Below the pieces are notes generated by a model. That model searched no databases. It worked only from the letters and a program-made list of their open reading frames with translations, and was not told the DNA's origin. From assembly GCA_934476025.1 (NCBI GenBank), contig CAKSNI010000001.1, positions 1-38,506 of the forward strand: a stretch of 38,506 nt of DNA, read 5' to 3'. Below are positions 23,523 to 34,400 of this stretch, piece after piece (positions within the stretch are counted from its first letter, which is position 1; each line of letters begins with the position of its first letter). Origin of the DNA: an uncultured Eubacteriales bacterium (GTDB lineage Bacteria > Bacillota > Clostridia > Oscillospirales > Acutalibacteraceae). The translations under genes and the position numbers were made by a program.

Positions 23523-26500
23523 TCAGTGCATCCGGCACACCAGATTCAGCGAATTCACATTCTGCTCATTCAAAGCAGTCCAGTTGATTTCGCCGTATTC
23601 GCTGACATAGCTGTCCCCCGATTCCGGATGGCTTCCGTCGGTATAAACATCAATATACAGCGTCTTGGTTTCCACATCGATACGCAGCGTAAAGTCATAG
23701 GTGCTGGAAGCGTCTTCACAGCGAATCTGCAAAAATTGCGTGTCGATCCTTCCGCTGTTCTTCAGCAGGTATTCGCCCTTGCCGTTGACATCGAATTTCA
23801 CCAGCAGTTCTCCGTTGGCATTGCGAACGGCCACGCCGTCGAAGGTAGACGAAGAGGTGAGAATCTTATAGAAGTTTTCGGCCGCTTCGGCACCCATTTC
23901 GTTGTAGCGGATCTGGGTATAGTGCATATTCGAATACATATAGTTGCAGCCCTTGAAGGAAGGAACCAGGTTATAGTTGGCCCCGTTCCACTCTTCCGGT
24001 GTCTGCGGAAGGGTATTTGCAAAGCTGGCATAACTGTCGCAGGATTCCGTCAGCCAGGAAACGGTGAACAAATCGTCGCGTTTGGCGCTCAAACGATACT
24101 GCGCCCGGCGGGCCATGGTCGAAGAAGCGCTCAGAACCTTGTTCAGCGAATTCGACACCCCACGGCAGGAGCGGACGGCAATAATGGTGCCGTACTGCAG
24201 CTGCGGGCAGTCCGCCATCAGATCGTTATGCATCTTTTCGTAGTACTGCGCGTACAGCTTGTCGTTATAAATGGTGTAGCGATTCGAATCAAAATTTGTT
24301 TCGTTGCTTTCTCCCTGGTTCCAGGCATAGAAAGTCGTGGCGATTTCGTAATTCTTCGAAAGAGCCGAATAGGTTTCGTTGAAGGCGTTGACGGCGCGCT
24401 TATACAGATAATAGCCGTCCCACGTATTCCAGCCTCGATCTTCGGAATTGTATTTCAATTCCTTATAATTGCCCTGCTCGTTGGCGTCCTTTTCCCACTG
24501 AGCCAATGAGGTCGAGCCAACGCCCAATTGCAGAACCACAACCTTTTCGCCACTGAGCTCATACCAGCGGGCCGCATAGGCCGGGGCAAAGCCGCCCTGT
24601 TTGGTACGGTAATTTGTGGAATATTCAAAAGCGGGAGAAAGCGAAGTCACCGCGCCGGAGGTGGACATATACACCGCCCCGTAGGGAGCTGCCGTCGGTT
24701 CCTCGCTGAGTTGCCACTTTCCGCCCGACTGTCTGACAATGCCCATTTCTTCCGCAAATCCGGCCCCTTCGGAGTTGCTCTGCCCGATCACCAGCATAAT
24801 AGCGATCCGTTCTTTTTTGTCGGGTTCGGAGTTGATCGCATCGGTTTTGGCCTGAACATCCGCCACACTGTAGGTAACGGTATCGGTATAGCAAACCGAT
24901 CCGTCCTCCAAAATCACATATCCGCGGAAGGAAATAGACCGGGTATCCTCTTTTTCAAGGCCGCTGACATACATACTGAATACCGTTTCGCCGGTTTCCT
25001 CGTTTCGGCTCCAACAGCTGTTCAGATCGTCCCCGATTTTCGAAATGCCCATGATGCCGTTTTTGCCAACCTGGCTGAGTTCCAGCGTTCCGCGGTTTTC
25101 AGTGGATTTGAGCAGGATGCCGCGCTGGACAACCCGGTAATCGATTCCGCTGACCGTAACGGCGCCATCGGCATTTTGCTTATAGGTGTAGAATACCCGC
25201 ATTGCCTGCGACCCGGCGGTTTCGGCTGCCTCGTCGGTCAGGATGCTGACACCCGAGAAATCCAAAAAGTCATAGGTAACCTTTTCCACCGAAATGCTGC
25301 TGATTTCAAAGTAGCTGAGCGGCATATTTTTCGCGTCATATCCATCCAGACATTTGTCACAGGTGGTATAAATTCCCACAAAGGGGATCGTGCCGCTTCC
25401 GAGATCTGCCGCCGTGAACTGCCAGGTCATGGTTTGTTCTTCGGTAGCGGCTTCGGTATACATTTTCCCTTCATTTCTGGAAAGAAGCGACTTGTTGGTA
25501 ATATCCTGATAGTCGGCCTTGTCCATACCGTAGCCGATGTACAGGAACATATTCTTGTGCTGCAGCTGCGGCAGGGTATATTTTACCGTCACCCGATAGG
25601 TGGTTCCGCTGCTCAGCCGGAGCAGTTCGCCGGTTTGCTGGTCATTGAAAAGATAGCTGCCGTTCTGAACCCAGGTTTGGTTGTTGCCCATCCGCAGTTT
25701 TCCGTCTACGGCACCCATGTTGTTCCAACCGTTGTTGGCATATTCCGTGCGGATAGTATCGCCGTCCATATACCAGGTCTTGCCGGTGCGTACCTGACCT
25801 GTAAAGGCGTTGTTGACCGAAAAGGAATCGGCCGCCCGGGTAAACTTGCCGTACAGCGTCAAATCTTCCATTTTGCAATAGGCCGAAGCATAGGGAGTGG
25901 TAAGATCCCGGTCGGTATACCAACCGGCAAATACGCCGACTTCCGTATCGCTGCCATCCCACAGCAGGGAGTTCGGAGCTACATCCTGCGCCCGGAGGGT
26001 TTGTTCCCCATTCATATAGGTAACCCGGATTTTTGTATTTTCATCTATATACCGGACATACAGCGTCAGCTCACGGCCGCTGACCGTGGTGGCGGAATAG
26101 TGGTTCAAAAACAGCGGATCGGTATACCAGCCGTTGAAAATATAGCCTTGCTTGGCCGGAGCCTGCATCAGTTCGGCCCCTTCATCCGTTATTTCCTGCT
26201 TCAGCAGCGTTTCGCCGTCATAATAGGAAACCCGGACAGGACAGGTGTCGGAATATACTTCCATGCTGTCAATATAGATCACGCTCGGAGAGGTCTTGGT
26301 TTCCCCGTTTTCGGTATAGCTGACATTGGCTGCCGAGAAGAAGATCCCGAGGTAATTGTCCAGCGCAACCGTACCGGATCCGTCGGCCTTTTTATACGCG
26401 AAAACATCACTGTCCCCGTTTTTGGCCGTGGTAAACCGAAGGGTTTGTTCATAATACTGCATTCCGCTGCGAGAAATATCAAAATCGGTATAATACCGGC

Positions 26501-27083
26501 CTTTTCCGCCATTTTCGTTGTAGAAAGAACTGCCCTGCCGGTATTTCGGATACCGGGAATCGGATTCCTTAACGGCTCCGTTCTGAAAGCTGTTGCTTAC
26601 CGTAAATTTACTGGGAAAACCCGGCTGATCCGACGCATAGTTGCCGGCACCGAAAAACATCTGCGACCATCTGCCGCAGGCCTGTACCCACGCTTTCTCC
26701 TTAACGGTATAAGCGGTTTCTTCCCGGAAAACACAGGGCTTCCCGTTCTGATCCACCGGAATAATCCGGCTATCGCTGTTGGCCGTTACCTTCAGTGCCG
26801 AAACGGTCTGCGGACCGTTCGGGGTGTTGACCGTGATATTTCCCTAACTGACCTGCGTCGTTTGGGCGTTGGCAGCCGAAACCGGGTAGAATGCCCGCCC
26901 GGCGGCATCGGTCAATTGGGTTTGCCCGGCTGCGATAGCCGGAACTTCCCCCTCGCCGAAATCAAACTTTACATAGTCATAAACCGCTTCATCGGCCGAT
27001 GCCTGCAAAGAAAAGGTTCCGGCGGAGAAGATCCCGGTCAGGAACAAGGCCGTAACGCAGATCAGGGAAATCATGTGCTTCAT
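23523..27083 (-). pseudogene. Large secreted SASA-type esterase gene with an in-frame amber codon
   Basis: One continuous frame of 1187 codons is interrupted only by TAG at 26846-26844 (codon 80). The 5' part encodes a signal peptide (MKHMISLICVTALFLTGIFSAG) and DYVKFDFGEGEVPA. After the amber codon come a beta-sandwich region, two Listeria/Bacteroides-type repeats (GYIFNGWYTDP, VGVFAGWYTDR), further beta-rich domains, and a carbohydrate esterase domain of the sialate O-acetylesterase (SASA) type. That domain has IGQSNSEG (nucleophile Ser), FYAWNQGESN and MHYTQIRYNEMG (catalytic His). It would deacetylate extracellular polysaccharide. No dockerin. Without suppression only a 79-residue peptide is made; the downstream frame lacks its own signal peptide. 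It follows the 27133 gene by 49 nt. Confidence 0.85.
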
Positions 27084-27132
27084 CGATCTTTCTCGCTCTT
27101 TTTTGGTTTATCCTCAACGGGAAACCCGTTGT

Positions 27133-29049
27133 TCAGCGCTGATCGGCTGCCGGCCGATGGGCCAGCATTTTGCGTAATGCGGCCAAATCCACCGCATTCA
27201 AAGAATTGTTGTGGTCAAAATCCACTCCGGCCGGAGAACGCCGCGGCGTTCCCTCTCCGAAACGCTCCGGGTCCACCCCCACCGGTGAACGCTGCGGCAG
27301 ACCGTTTAAGAAGTTCTTCAGACAAATCAGATCCAGTACATCAATCACGCCGTCGCCGTTGGCATCGCCGTTGAGATTTTCACTGAAGGTATAGGTACGC
27401 CCGGCCAAATGACCGAAGAAAAGGTAGTTGCCGTCGGCATCCGAAAAGACCGTTTCGGGGAAGCCCTGAATATCTACCCGGCCGTTGGTCGGATTTTCCG
27501 TCACCGTAAAGGTCAGATAGAACAGCACCCCGTCCTCCGAAATCGTGCCGTCTTTTTTCTCGGCGACAACGCAAATCTGCCCGGCAGTCGGACAGCCGGC
27601 GGTCAGATCATCCGCCAATCCGGCTTCCGCCTTGTCAAAAATCAGCGACTGCGGATCGTAGGAAACGGTCAGCTGCGCTGCCGAGAAGGTCGAAGCCGAT
27701 TCGATTCTCACCGGAATCCGCATGACCTCGCCGATCATCGCCGTAGCATCCGCCAATTCAATCCGGGCCGAAGAAACCGGAATCGTTTGTTTCGCCGTGC
27801 TTTCGCCGCAAACCGTGCAGAAGGTTTCCCCCTGCCCCTCGGTAGAGGCCGTCGGAGCCTTCAGCACCCGATAGGCCGTTTTCGCGTGGGGCGTTTTGGG
27901 CTGCGTTTTGGATTCCATAACCGCCGAACAGTCACGGCAGTAGGTAATTTCCGAACCTTCCCGAGAGCAGGTGGCTTCGGTAATTACCGTTTCACCCGCA
28001 TGGTGACCGGAGGCCGGAATTTCCTTGCTTTCATCATACCGGCCACAGTTCAGGCAGACATAGGCCTGCAGGCCCGGTTTGGTACAGGTGGGATATTCCA
28101 CCGTCGCCCACCCGTAAACATGACCGGTTCCCTCAAACTGCTTGGTTTCCAGCGAGGCGTGACAAATCGTGCAAAGACGGGAGGACACCCCACCGGTGGT
28201 GCAATCGGACGGAGTAGTGACCGTCCACACCCCCTTGTCATGGCCGTGGGGCGCAACCGTCCGGCGGCCGACATAGCCGCAGACCTTGCAGGTACGCGCA
28301 TCATAGCCCGGGGTGGTACAGCCGGGATCCACCTCCCGGGTATATTCGCCGTAGACATGGCCGAGCGAAGAAATTTTTTCGGTTTTCAGCACCTTTTGGC
28401 ACACCCCGCACAACAAAGACCGAACCCCTTCGTGTTCGCAGTCGGGCTGTTCGGTAATCACCCAGGCGCCCTCCACATGGTCGGCCCGGCCGGTGCCGGT
28501 GGTTTTTTCCTCTCCGCAAATCGAACATTGATAATAAATGCCGCCGGCCTGTTCACAGGTCGGATCTTTCCTGCCGACATAACGGTACCGATGCTGGCAG
28601 GACACCGTTACGGTGAATTCCCGCACGCCGAGTGAAACCGCTTTGCCCTCTTCGTTGGCTACCGCCCCGGGCGTTACCGACGGGGTAAAGGAAAAGGTAC
28701 CCGAACCGATGGGCGAGAAAGAAAGCTGCGCCAGACTTTCCCCGGTCTGATTGCCGGAAAGATGCATCAGCGCAATTTGGGCGTAACCGTCATGAACCGT
28801 ATAGTCCGTTTCAAACAACGAAGACGATACTCCGGTCAGCGCCAGTTTTTCCGTCGGGTAATTCAGCCGCAGCGAAACCACGGCGACCCCGGGATTGTTT
28901 TCCATTTTCAGGGTCACTTTAAAAGGACTTCCGGCTGTAGCCGAAACACTTTCTGCCGTTAAAACAGGGGTGGCCGCCGAGAAGGCCGGAACCGCCGCAC
29001 AGGTAAGCAGCACACACAGTACAAGCCAGACGGAAAGCAATTTTTTCAT
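27133..29049 (-). CDS. Secreted protein: cohesin-like domain, Cys-repeat array, second cohesin-like domain, dockerin
   Basis: A 638-residue exported protein. Signal peptide MKKLLSVWLVLCVLLTCAAVPAFS; cohesin-like domain 1 (about 25-165, TPVLTAESVSATAGSPFKVTLKM...); about seven repeats of 37-40 residues with a CxxC and one extra Cys (about 166-435, for example YPTCTKPGLQAYVCLNCGR); cohesin-like domain 2 (about 436-560, ARIELADATAMIGEVMRIPV...); and a dockerin with DANGDGVIDVLDLICLKNFL and DFDHNNSLNAVDLAALRKML. The dockerin linker is unusually long and contains RSPVGVD and RSPAGVD, a small duplication. The ATG at 29049 follows AAAGAGGTACCGACT. First gene of a two-gene operon with the esterase. 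Confidence 0.82.
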   Translation of the reverse strand: MKKLLSVWLVLCVLLTCAAVPAFSAATPVLTAESVSATAGSPFKVTLKMENNPGVAVVSLRLNYPTEKLALTGVSSSLFETDYTVHDGYAQIALMHLSGNQTGESLAQLSFSPIGSGTFSFTPSVTPGAVANEEGKAVSLGVREFTVTVSCQHRYRYVGRKDPTCEQAGGIYYQCSICGEEKTTGTGRADHVEGAWVITEQPDCEHEGVRSLLCGVCQKVLKTEKISSLGHVYGEYTREVDPGCTTPGYDARTCKVCGYVGRRTVAPHGHDKGVWTVTTPSDCTTGGVSSRLCTICHASLETKQFEGTGHVYGWATVEYPTCTKPGLQAYVCLNCGRYDESKEIPASGHHAGETVITEATCSREGSEITYCRDCSAVMESKTQPKTPHAKTAYRVLKAPTASTEGQGETFCTVCGESTAKQTIPVSSARIELADATAMIGEVMRIPVRIESASTFSAAQLTVSYDPQSLIFDKAEAGLADDLTAGCPTAGQICVVAEKKDGTISEDGVLFYLTFTVTENPTNGRVDIQGFPETVFSDADGNYLFFGHLAGRTYTFSENLNGDANGDGVIDVLDLICLKNFLNGLPQRSPVGVDPERFGEGTPRRSPAGVDFDHNNSLNAVDLAALRKMLAHRPAADQR

Positions 29050-29081
29050 AGTCGGTACCTCTTTCTTTTGATACAGACTTA

Positions 29082-29109
29082 TTTTATCATATCTTTTTTT
29101 AAAAGTCAA
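29082..29109 (-). promoter_or_regulatory. Promoter of the 27133-esterase operon
   Basis: On the minus strand TTGACT (29109-29104) and TAAAAT (29087-29082) are 16 nt apart. The -35 directly abuts the T-tract of the preceding terminator. Confidence 0.75.
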
Positions 29110-29139
29110 CAAAAAACAGACCTGCTTTTGCAGATCTGT
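29110..29139 (-). terminator. Terminator of the LTA-synthase-like gene
   Basis: On the minus strand ACAGATCTGC-AAAA-GCAGGTCTGT (29139-29116, one G-U pair) is followed by TTTTTG. It separates the gene at 29204 from the next minus-strand operon. Confidence 0.9.
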
Positions 29140-29203
29140 TGGACAATTTCTACCACAAGCCAAAAGGGCTTCTCCTCCCCAAAAGGCAGGGGTGCGGCAG
29201 GGG

Positions 29204-29956
29204 TTATCGGGTGGCAGTTTCCCGGTTAGCCGGGCGCAGTTCCTCCCACGGGATCATCGGATCGGAAGAATTTCCGATCGGAATTTCCGAAACCGGAAAA
29301 CTCACGGTGTCCCTCCGGCTTTTCGGAAAAACCGAATCGGCCAGGCCGGTTTGAAGGCCGCCCACCAGGCCGAAATGATGCACCGCCCGGTCAAAGCTGT
29401 AATTGCCCGAAAAAAGATCCCGGGTATCCCGAAAACGGACGGCCGCTGCCGACGCGCCGACCGACAGCACCCCGAAAAGCGCCGCCAGAAAAACCGGGGT
29501 CCACTTCGCCGGTTTGCGGATATCCCCACGGGAAACCAACAGCCAGACCCCCGGCAGCAAAAAGGCCGCCGTCAGAACCGCATCTGCCGGTTTCCAGGCA
29601 AAAATTGCCCGGTTTTCCCGCCACAAAGCAAGCAATTGATGCGGAGTCGGAAAAAAGCCGCAATGACGGTGAAAAAAAGCGGTCGCCGAAAACAAAGCGG
29701 CTGCCGAAAAGCCGATCAACCCCGAAACCGCCTTTTGAACCCGGGGAAGAGGAATCAATGCCATCAAAAAGCCGATCAGGCAAAGGTTCGCCAGACAGCA
29801 AAGCAACAGCAGCCCGATACTCCCGAAGGAAACTTCGGCCGGAAAACAGCCCTGCAGCAGAATTTCGTTCCATAAAAGCCAAAAAACCAGCACCGCAAAG
29901 GCCGGAGCTTTTCGCAGGATGCCCCAAAGGCGGAACGATGGTTTTTTCGGCTGCAT
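29204..29956 (-). CDS. Polytopic membrane protein resembling the N-terminal half of an LTA synthase
   Basis: A 250-residue protein with about five transmembrane segments in the first 165 residues, followed by a short extracytoplasmic tail. NYSFDRAVHHFGLVGGLQTGLADSVF is reminiscent of the segment just after the membrane domain of sulfatase-type phosphoglycerol transferases and lipoteichoic acid synthases, in which a large catalytic domain follows. That domain is absent: the frame stops at 29204, and the next 64 nt lead straight to a terminator. The gene may therefore be a truncated remnant or a stand-alone membrane partner. The resemblance is by eye and weak. The ATG at 29956 has a strong GGGAGGA site. 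Confidence 0.45.
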   Translation of the reverse strand: MQPKKPSFRLWGILRKAPAFAVLVFWLLWNEILLQGCFPAEVSFGSIGLLLLCCLANLCLIGFLMALIPLPRVQKAVSGLIGFSAAALFSATAFFHRHCGFFPTPHQLLALWRENRAIFAWKPADAVLTAAFLLPGVWLLVSRGDIRKPAKWTPVFLAALFGVLSVGASAAAVRFRDTRDLFSGNYSFDRAVHHFGLVGGLQTGLADSVFPKSRRDTVSFPVSEIPIGNSSDPMIPWEELRPANRETATR

Positions 29957-30017
29957 GGCGGATTCCTCCCTTCGGTGCATTCAAAAGCGTGCCGGCAAAA
30001 CCGCCGGTTTTCCTTTT

Positions 30018-30046
30018 ATTATAACGGGCAATGCCGCTTTTTGCAA
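30018..30046 (-). promoter_or_regulatory. Promoter of the 29204 membrane-protein gene
   Basis: On the minus strand TTGCAA (30046-30041) and a perfect TATAAT (30023-30018) are 17 nt apart. The sequence from 30047 to 30223 contains a CAAAGA/TCTTTG inverted repeat, but I find no clear plus-strand promoter for the S1 gene. Confidence 0.7.
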
Positions 30047-30223
30047 CCCCGAAGTGCCCGGACGGGCAAAACCGGCAAAGAAAGTTCTTTTGCTGCAAAG
30101 ATTTCCTCTTTGCGCCGGATGGTCCCGGGATGTCTGTCATAAAGGAACCGTTTTTTTCATAGGATGAAGCAAAAGAAACCGGTAAAAAATTTTCGGCACT
30201 CAAAAAAAGAAGGGTTGATCAGA

Positions 30224-31141
30224 ATGAAAGAATTTTTCCCCGAAGGCACCCATTTTTCCCGGGCGGAAGGAGCCCGGGAAATTCCCCACGCCACGCTGCT
30301 CCAGGCGATGGAAACCGGCGCGATTTTGCAGGCTCCGGTACTTTCCTGCAACGAGAACCACGATTTAACGGTGGATCTCGGCTGCATGAAGGGCATCATT
30401 CCCCGAACAGAGGGGGCCATCGGCATACGGGAAGGCACCGTTCGGGATATCGCCGTGATTTCCTGCGTGGGAAAGCCGGTTTGTTTTTGCGTCACCGGAT
30501 TCGGCACCGACCCTGCCGGACGGCCGCTCGCCCAGCTCTCCCGTCGGGCGGCACAGGAAAAATACCGAGCCTTTTTTAGGGAAACAGTTCGCCCCGGCGA
30601 TGTTCTGCCGGCCCGGGTGACCCATCTTGAAAGTTTTGGGGCTTTTTGCGATATCGGCTGCGGTCTGATCGCCCTGATGCCGATTGACGCTATTTCGGTT
30701 TCCCGGATTTCTTCCCCAAAAGACCGCTTTTGCGTGGGGCAGGAAATCCGGGTGGTGGTGCGCCAAATTGCCGAGGACGGAAAAATCACCGTTTCGCAAA
30801 AAGAACTGCTGGGCACCTGGGAGGAAAATGCCGCCCTGTTTTCACCCCGGCAAACCGTTTCCGGCATCATCCGCTCGGTGGAGGAATACGGCGTTTTTGT
30901 GGAACTCACCCCCAATCTTGCCGGGTTGGCGGAGCCCAAAGAGGGGGTCCGGGTCGGTCAGGTGGCCGGCGTATACATCAAAAGTATTCTGCCGGAAAAA
31001 ATGAAAATCAAACTCATTATCATCGACAGCTTTTTCGGCGATTACCGGCCGGATCTCACCTATTTTTTCACCGGCAATCATCTGGATCGCTTTGATTATT
31101 CCCCGGCACAGTGCCCCCGAAAAATTTCCACTGTTTTTTAA
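30224..31141 (+). CDS. S1 RNA-binding domain protein
   Basis: A 305-residue protein with three S1-type OB folds: about 40-110 (VLSCNENHDLTVDLGCMKGIIPRTEGAIG), 125-190 (VRPGDVLPARVTHLESFGAFCDIGCGLIALMPIDAIS) and 200-270 (QTVSGIIRSVEEYGVFVELTPNLAGLAEPKEG). The second and third match the typical G-x-V-x-x-F-G-A/V-F-V-E pattern of ribosomal-protein-S1-like RNA binders. Such short S1 proteins in Firmicutes probably bind mRNA or the ribosome. I chose the ATG at 30224 (AAGGG nine nt upstream); an in-frame ATG at 30164 would add 20 residues but lacks a well-spaced site. Confidence 0.82.
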   Translation: MKEFFPEGTHFSRAEGAREIPHATLLQAMETGAILQAPVLSCNENHDLTVDLGCMKGIIPRTEGAIGIREGTVRDIAVISCVGKPVCFCVTGFGTDPAGRPLAQLSRRAAQEKYRAFFRETVRPGDVLPARVTHLESFGAFCDIGCGLIALMPIDAISVSRISSPKDRFCVGQEIRVVVRQIAEDGKITVSQKELLGTWEENAALFSPRQTVSGIIRSVEEYGVFVELTPNLAGLAEPKEGVRVGQVAGVYIKSILPEKMKIKLIIIDSFFGDYRPDLTYFFTGNHLDRFDYSPAQCPRKISTVF

Positions 31142-31160
31142 CACGGCCGCTCTTTTCAAT

Positions 31161-31188
31161 TCCCCCCGGCTTCAATGTGCCGGGGGGA
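31161..31188 (+). terminator. Hairpin after the S1 gene
   Basis: TCCCCCCGGC and GCCGGGGGGA form a 10-bp perfect stem with an 8-nt loop, 20 nt after the S1 stop. The following TTCGG is a poor T-tract, so termination strength is uncertain. A second plus-strand hairpin (CGGCGGCC-CGAAA-GGCCGCCG, 31275-31295) follows, with TTTTTTT 13 nt later. The rest of 31142-31335 shows no coding sequence. Confidence 0.5.
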
Positions 31189-31335
31189 TTCGGTCGACAC
31201 GCTCTCTGCAGGAATGCCGCCGGCCGTCTTTTCTGGCAACACCCGTCGGCTGTCAGGCTCCGTAAAAACTGCCCCGGCGGCCCGAAAGGCCGCCGATAAG
31301 TGTTCCCGTTTTTTTCGAAGAAGGGCCTGCAAAAG

Positions 31336-31360
31336 CAAAAAATGCGGCGTTTCCGCCGCA
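31336..31360 (-). terminator. Terminator of the 1009-residue secreted protein gene
   Basis: On the minus strand TGCGGCG-GAAA-CGCCGCA is a 7-bp stem with a GNRA-type loop, followed by TTTTTTGC. Between it and the stop codon lies a longer hairpin, CAGACACCCCG with CGGGGTGTCTG (31384-31417), which has only TTTAGG after it. Confidence 0.88.
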
Positions 31361-31440
31361 AATACCCATTTTGGGTTCCTAAACAGACACCCCGACACAA
31401 CTGTGCCGGGGTGTCTGCATGAAAGGAGTAACCGAATCAA

Positions 31441-34400
31441 TTAGTTTTTCGGGCCAAGAATCGTTTCGGGGATACCGGCCAGGTATTTTTTGAGAATCGC
31501 CAGGTCATCGGTATCAATATTTCCGTTGCCGTTGCAATCCGCGCCCGGATGAACTTCATCTTTGCCAACCAGACCGGCCAGCCGTTTTTTGAGCAGCGCC
31601 AGGTCGGTGGAATCGATGATGGTATCGCCGTTGACATCGCCATACGTAAAGGCGGTGACATCCAGCTCGCCGCCGACTACTTCACAATCGGTGATGCTGA
31701 CCATATCAATATCGCCGGCATCCACAAATTTCAGGGTGAACTGTTTCTTGCCGCTGACGGTGCCCGGATTGAAGTAAGCAGTTCCGACAATGCCGGAAAG
31801 CGTAACGCCTGCGCTCTTGTCAACAGAATCCAACAGGACCTGCAGCCCTTTCTGGTCGCCCTTCAGAACATCCTGAGTCAGAACGAACAGATTTTCAAAT
31901 GCCTTATCCAGTACAAAGCTGTCGGCTTCCAGGCCGTCAGCGCTGAGGATCTGGAAACGGAGGCCTGCCACATTGCCGCCTTCGCTGATATCCAGACGAA
32001 TCGGAACGGCAATCTTTCCGCCGGGTACCGGCTGATTCGGCCCGGTAACCTTCAGGGAAATGGTGGTTTTTTCGACAATTTTTACGGTAAAGGTATCGGT
32101 CAGTTTGCCGACGGTTACCGTAATGGTCTTTTCACCGGCCGAAGAAGAATCGAAGCCGGTGATGGCATCTCTGTAATCGGCCAGATCTTTGACTTCACGC
32201 GTATCGTTGTCATAGGTCAGGGTGACGCTGCCGCCGGTCAGATCCAGATCGCCGCCGATGGCATAGGCTTTCTTCTGCGGAGCCGTAACGGTAATTCCGG
32301 TCAGTTTCTTGGCACGGATGGTTACGGTGTATTCCGCGGTAAAGCCTTCGTACGATACGGTCAGCTTCTGTTCGCCCGGAAGGGTGTTGTTAAAGCCGGT
32401 CACCATTTCGTTGGTCAGTGCCACGGTGGTGGTATCGCCGTCGTTATAGGTAACGGTGAGTTCGCCGCCTTCTGTGTTCAGGGTATCTTTGCCTTCCAGA
32501 TATTCCTTCACGGTCGGTTCGGTGGTAAGTTCCACCTTGGTAATCTTTTTCTCTTCGATCGAAATATCAAAGGTTCCTTCGTAGGAGCCGTATTTCACGG
32601 TCAGAGTCTGTTTTTCGGTTGCTTTAGAAGAATCGAATCCGGAAATCATATCTTCCGTCATAGCGATTTCGTCTTGGGGATCGTCAGCATAGTTGACAAT
32701 CAGCTTTCCGCCGGTGAGATCCAGTTCCTGACCCACCACATACTGGGTTTTGGTCGGATTCGAGCCGAGGCTGATGCCGGTGATTTCCTTCACCGTAACA
32801 TCATCGAACCAGATGTTGATTTCTTTGCCTTCGGTGCCCTGGAAGTTGGTTTGCAGATTGGAAAGGAGAGAGAGGTACTTGGCGTTATCCTTCAGTTCCC
32901 CGGTGGTAATATCCACTTCGGCATAGGTCCAGTCAGGGTTGGATTCCGAAACCGTGACGGCCGAATCATTATACCGTACGAAGGTATCGGGGAACCACAT
33001 ATTGGTACCCATGGTAACCGGGGTGATGGCAACCTCACCGTCCATCTGGCCGGTTTTGTACCAGAAGCCGATGCGATAGGTCTTATTGCTTTCCACCTGT
33101 TCAATCGGCAGGGTGAAATCTTGCATGCCAACCCGGCCGTCTTCCACGGCATCCGCGCTCGTCCAGGTAAACTTCATGGATTTGCTGCCGGTTTTGGCGG
33201 TGGTGTTATCCAGCGTATACTTCGGGCAGAAGAAGAACTTTGTCGAGTCCAGGGTGCATCCGCCGTCGCCGTCGAACATCGGGTAAGCGTAATTTTCAAA
33301 GGAAGTTCCTTTTTTCCATTTGGCGTAATAGGTGCCGCCCTGTTCAATGCCTTCGGCTTTGGTTGTCAATTCAGGGTCGGTATACAGGCCTTCCAGATCA
33401 TAGCCAACACGGTAAACCGGCAGATTGCCGATTTCGCTGGCCCGAATCGATACTCTCTGTGGTGCATCGGTTCCGGCAAAGGGAACCTTTTTCACGGTAG
33501 AACCGCCGTTCGGGTAAAGCGTAAAGGAAACATACTGGCCAAGGTACTGAACCGCAACCGATTTTACCAATACTTTGCTGTACTCGGCAAATTCGCCATT
33601 TTCATCCAGTTTGGCCCCGCCACAATAGGTGAAAACACCAATCACCGGTTCCGCACCGTTCAGATCAATGGCATCCACCGTGCAGGTATAGGTCTGATCG
33701 GTAGCATAGGTGGTTCCACCCGCGATATTCTTGGAACTGGCTTTCACAAAGTTATTTCCGGCCGGGTCCAATATCTCCCCGGCATTGCGTTTCACGCCAA
33801 CCCCGGCGCTTACCATAACGCCGCTGAAATTTTCCGGAACCTGATAAACAACCGAGATTTTGTACCGGCCGTTTTCACGAACACGAACCACCGCGCCATC
33901 ATCGTCTTTCAGCAGCAAAACCCCGGAAGCCGCCCAGGTGCTGGTTTTTTCGGCATTGCGGCCGTTGGACAGGAAGAGCGCGCCGTTTTCGTCAGTGCCC
34001 TGATAGCTCCACCCGTTGCTGTATGCAGCTGAGAAGTACGCATCCGCATCCCCATAGGCGTAGGGAGCAAGCCCGCCGGTCAGCTGCGTGCCGGAGCGGG
34101 TGAGAGAATCCGCCACACCGATATCCTGATATTTGGCATACAAATCGGCATTGTCAGTAAAGGTCAGGCTGCCGTTGTTGCCCCAGTACAGATTTTTGCA
34201 TCCCGGATCGCTGAACCAACCGACAAAATACTTACCTTCCGGTACTACTTCCGGCATCGGCGGAACAGCCGATTTCACCTGTTTGGTGGTAGCGTTGCTT
34301 TCGCCGTAATGCAGGGTAAGAACCGGCACATTATCTTCGGCGGTAATGGCATACTTCTTTCCCAGTGTGGGCTGCCAGCTGTTTTCGCCTTCGGCCGATA

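Noticed and set aside
24528..27374. A 948-codon plus-strand open frame
   Set aside because: It is antisense to the esterase and the end of the 27133 gene, whose domains are recognisable. The product is compositionally odd (rich in Gly, Arg, Ile, Phe) with no motif, as expected from the complement of a GC-biased gene.
31549..34032. An 827-codon plus-strand open frame
   Set aside because: It is antisense to the large dockerin protein. Codon pattern and composition fit a shadow frame.
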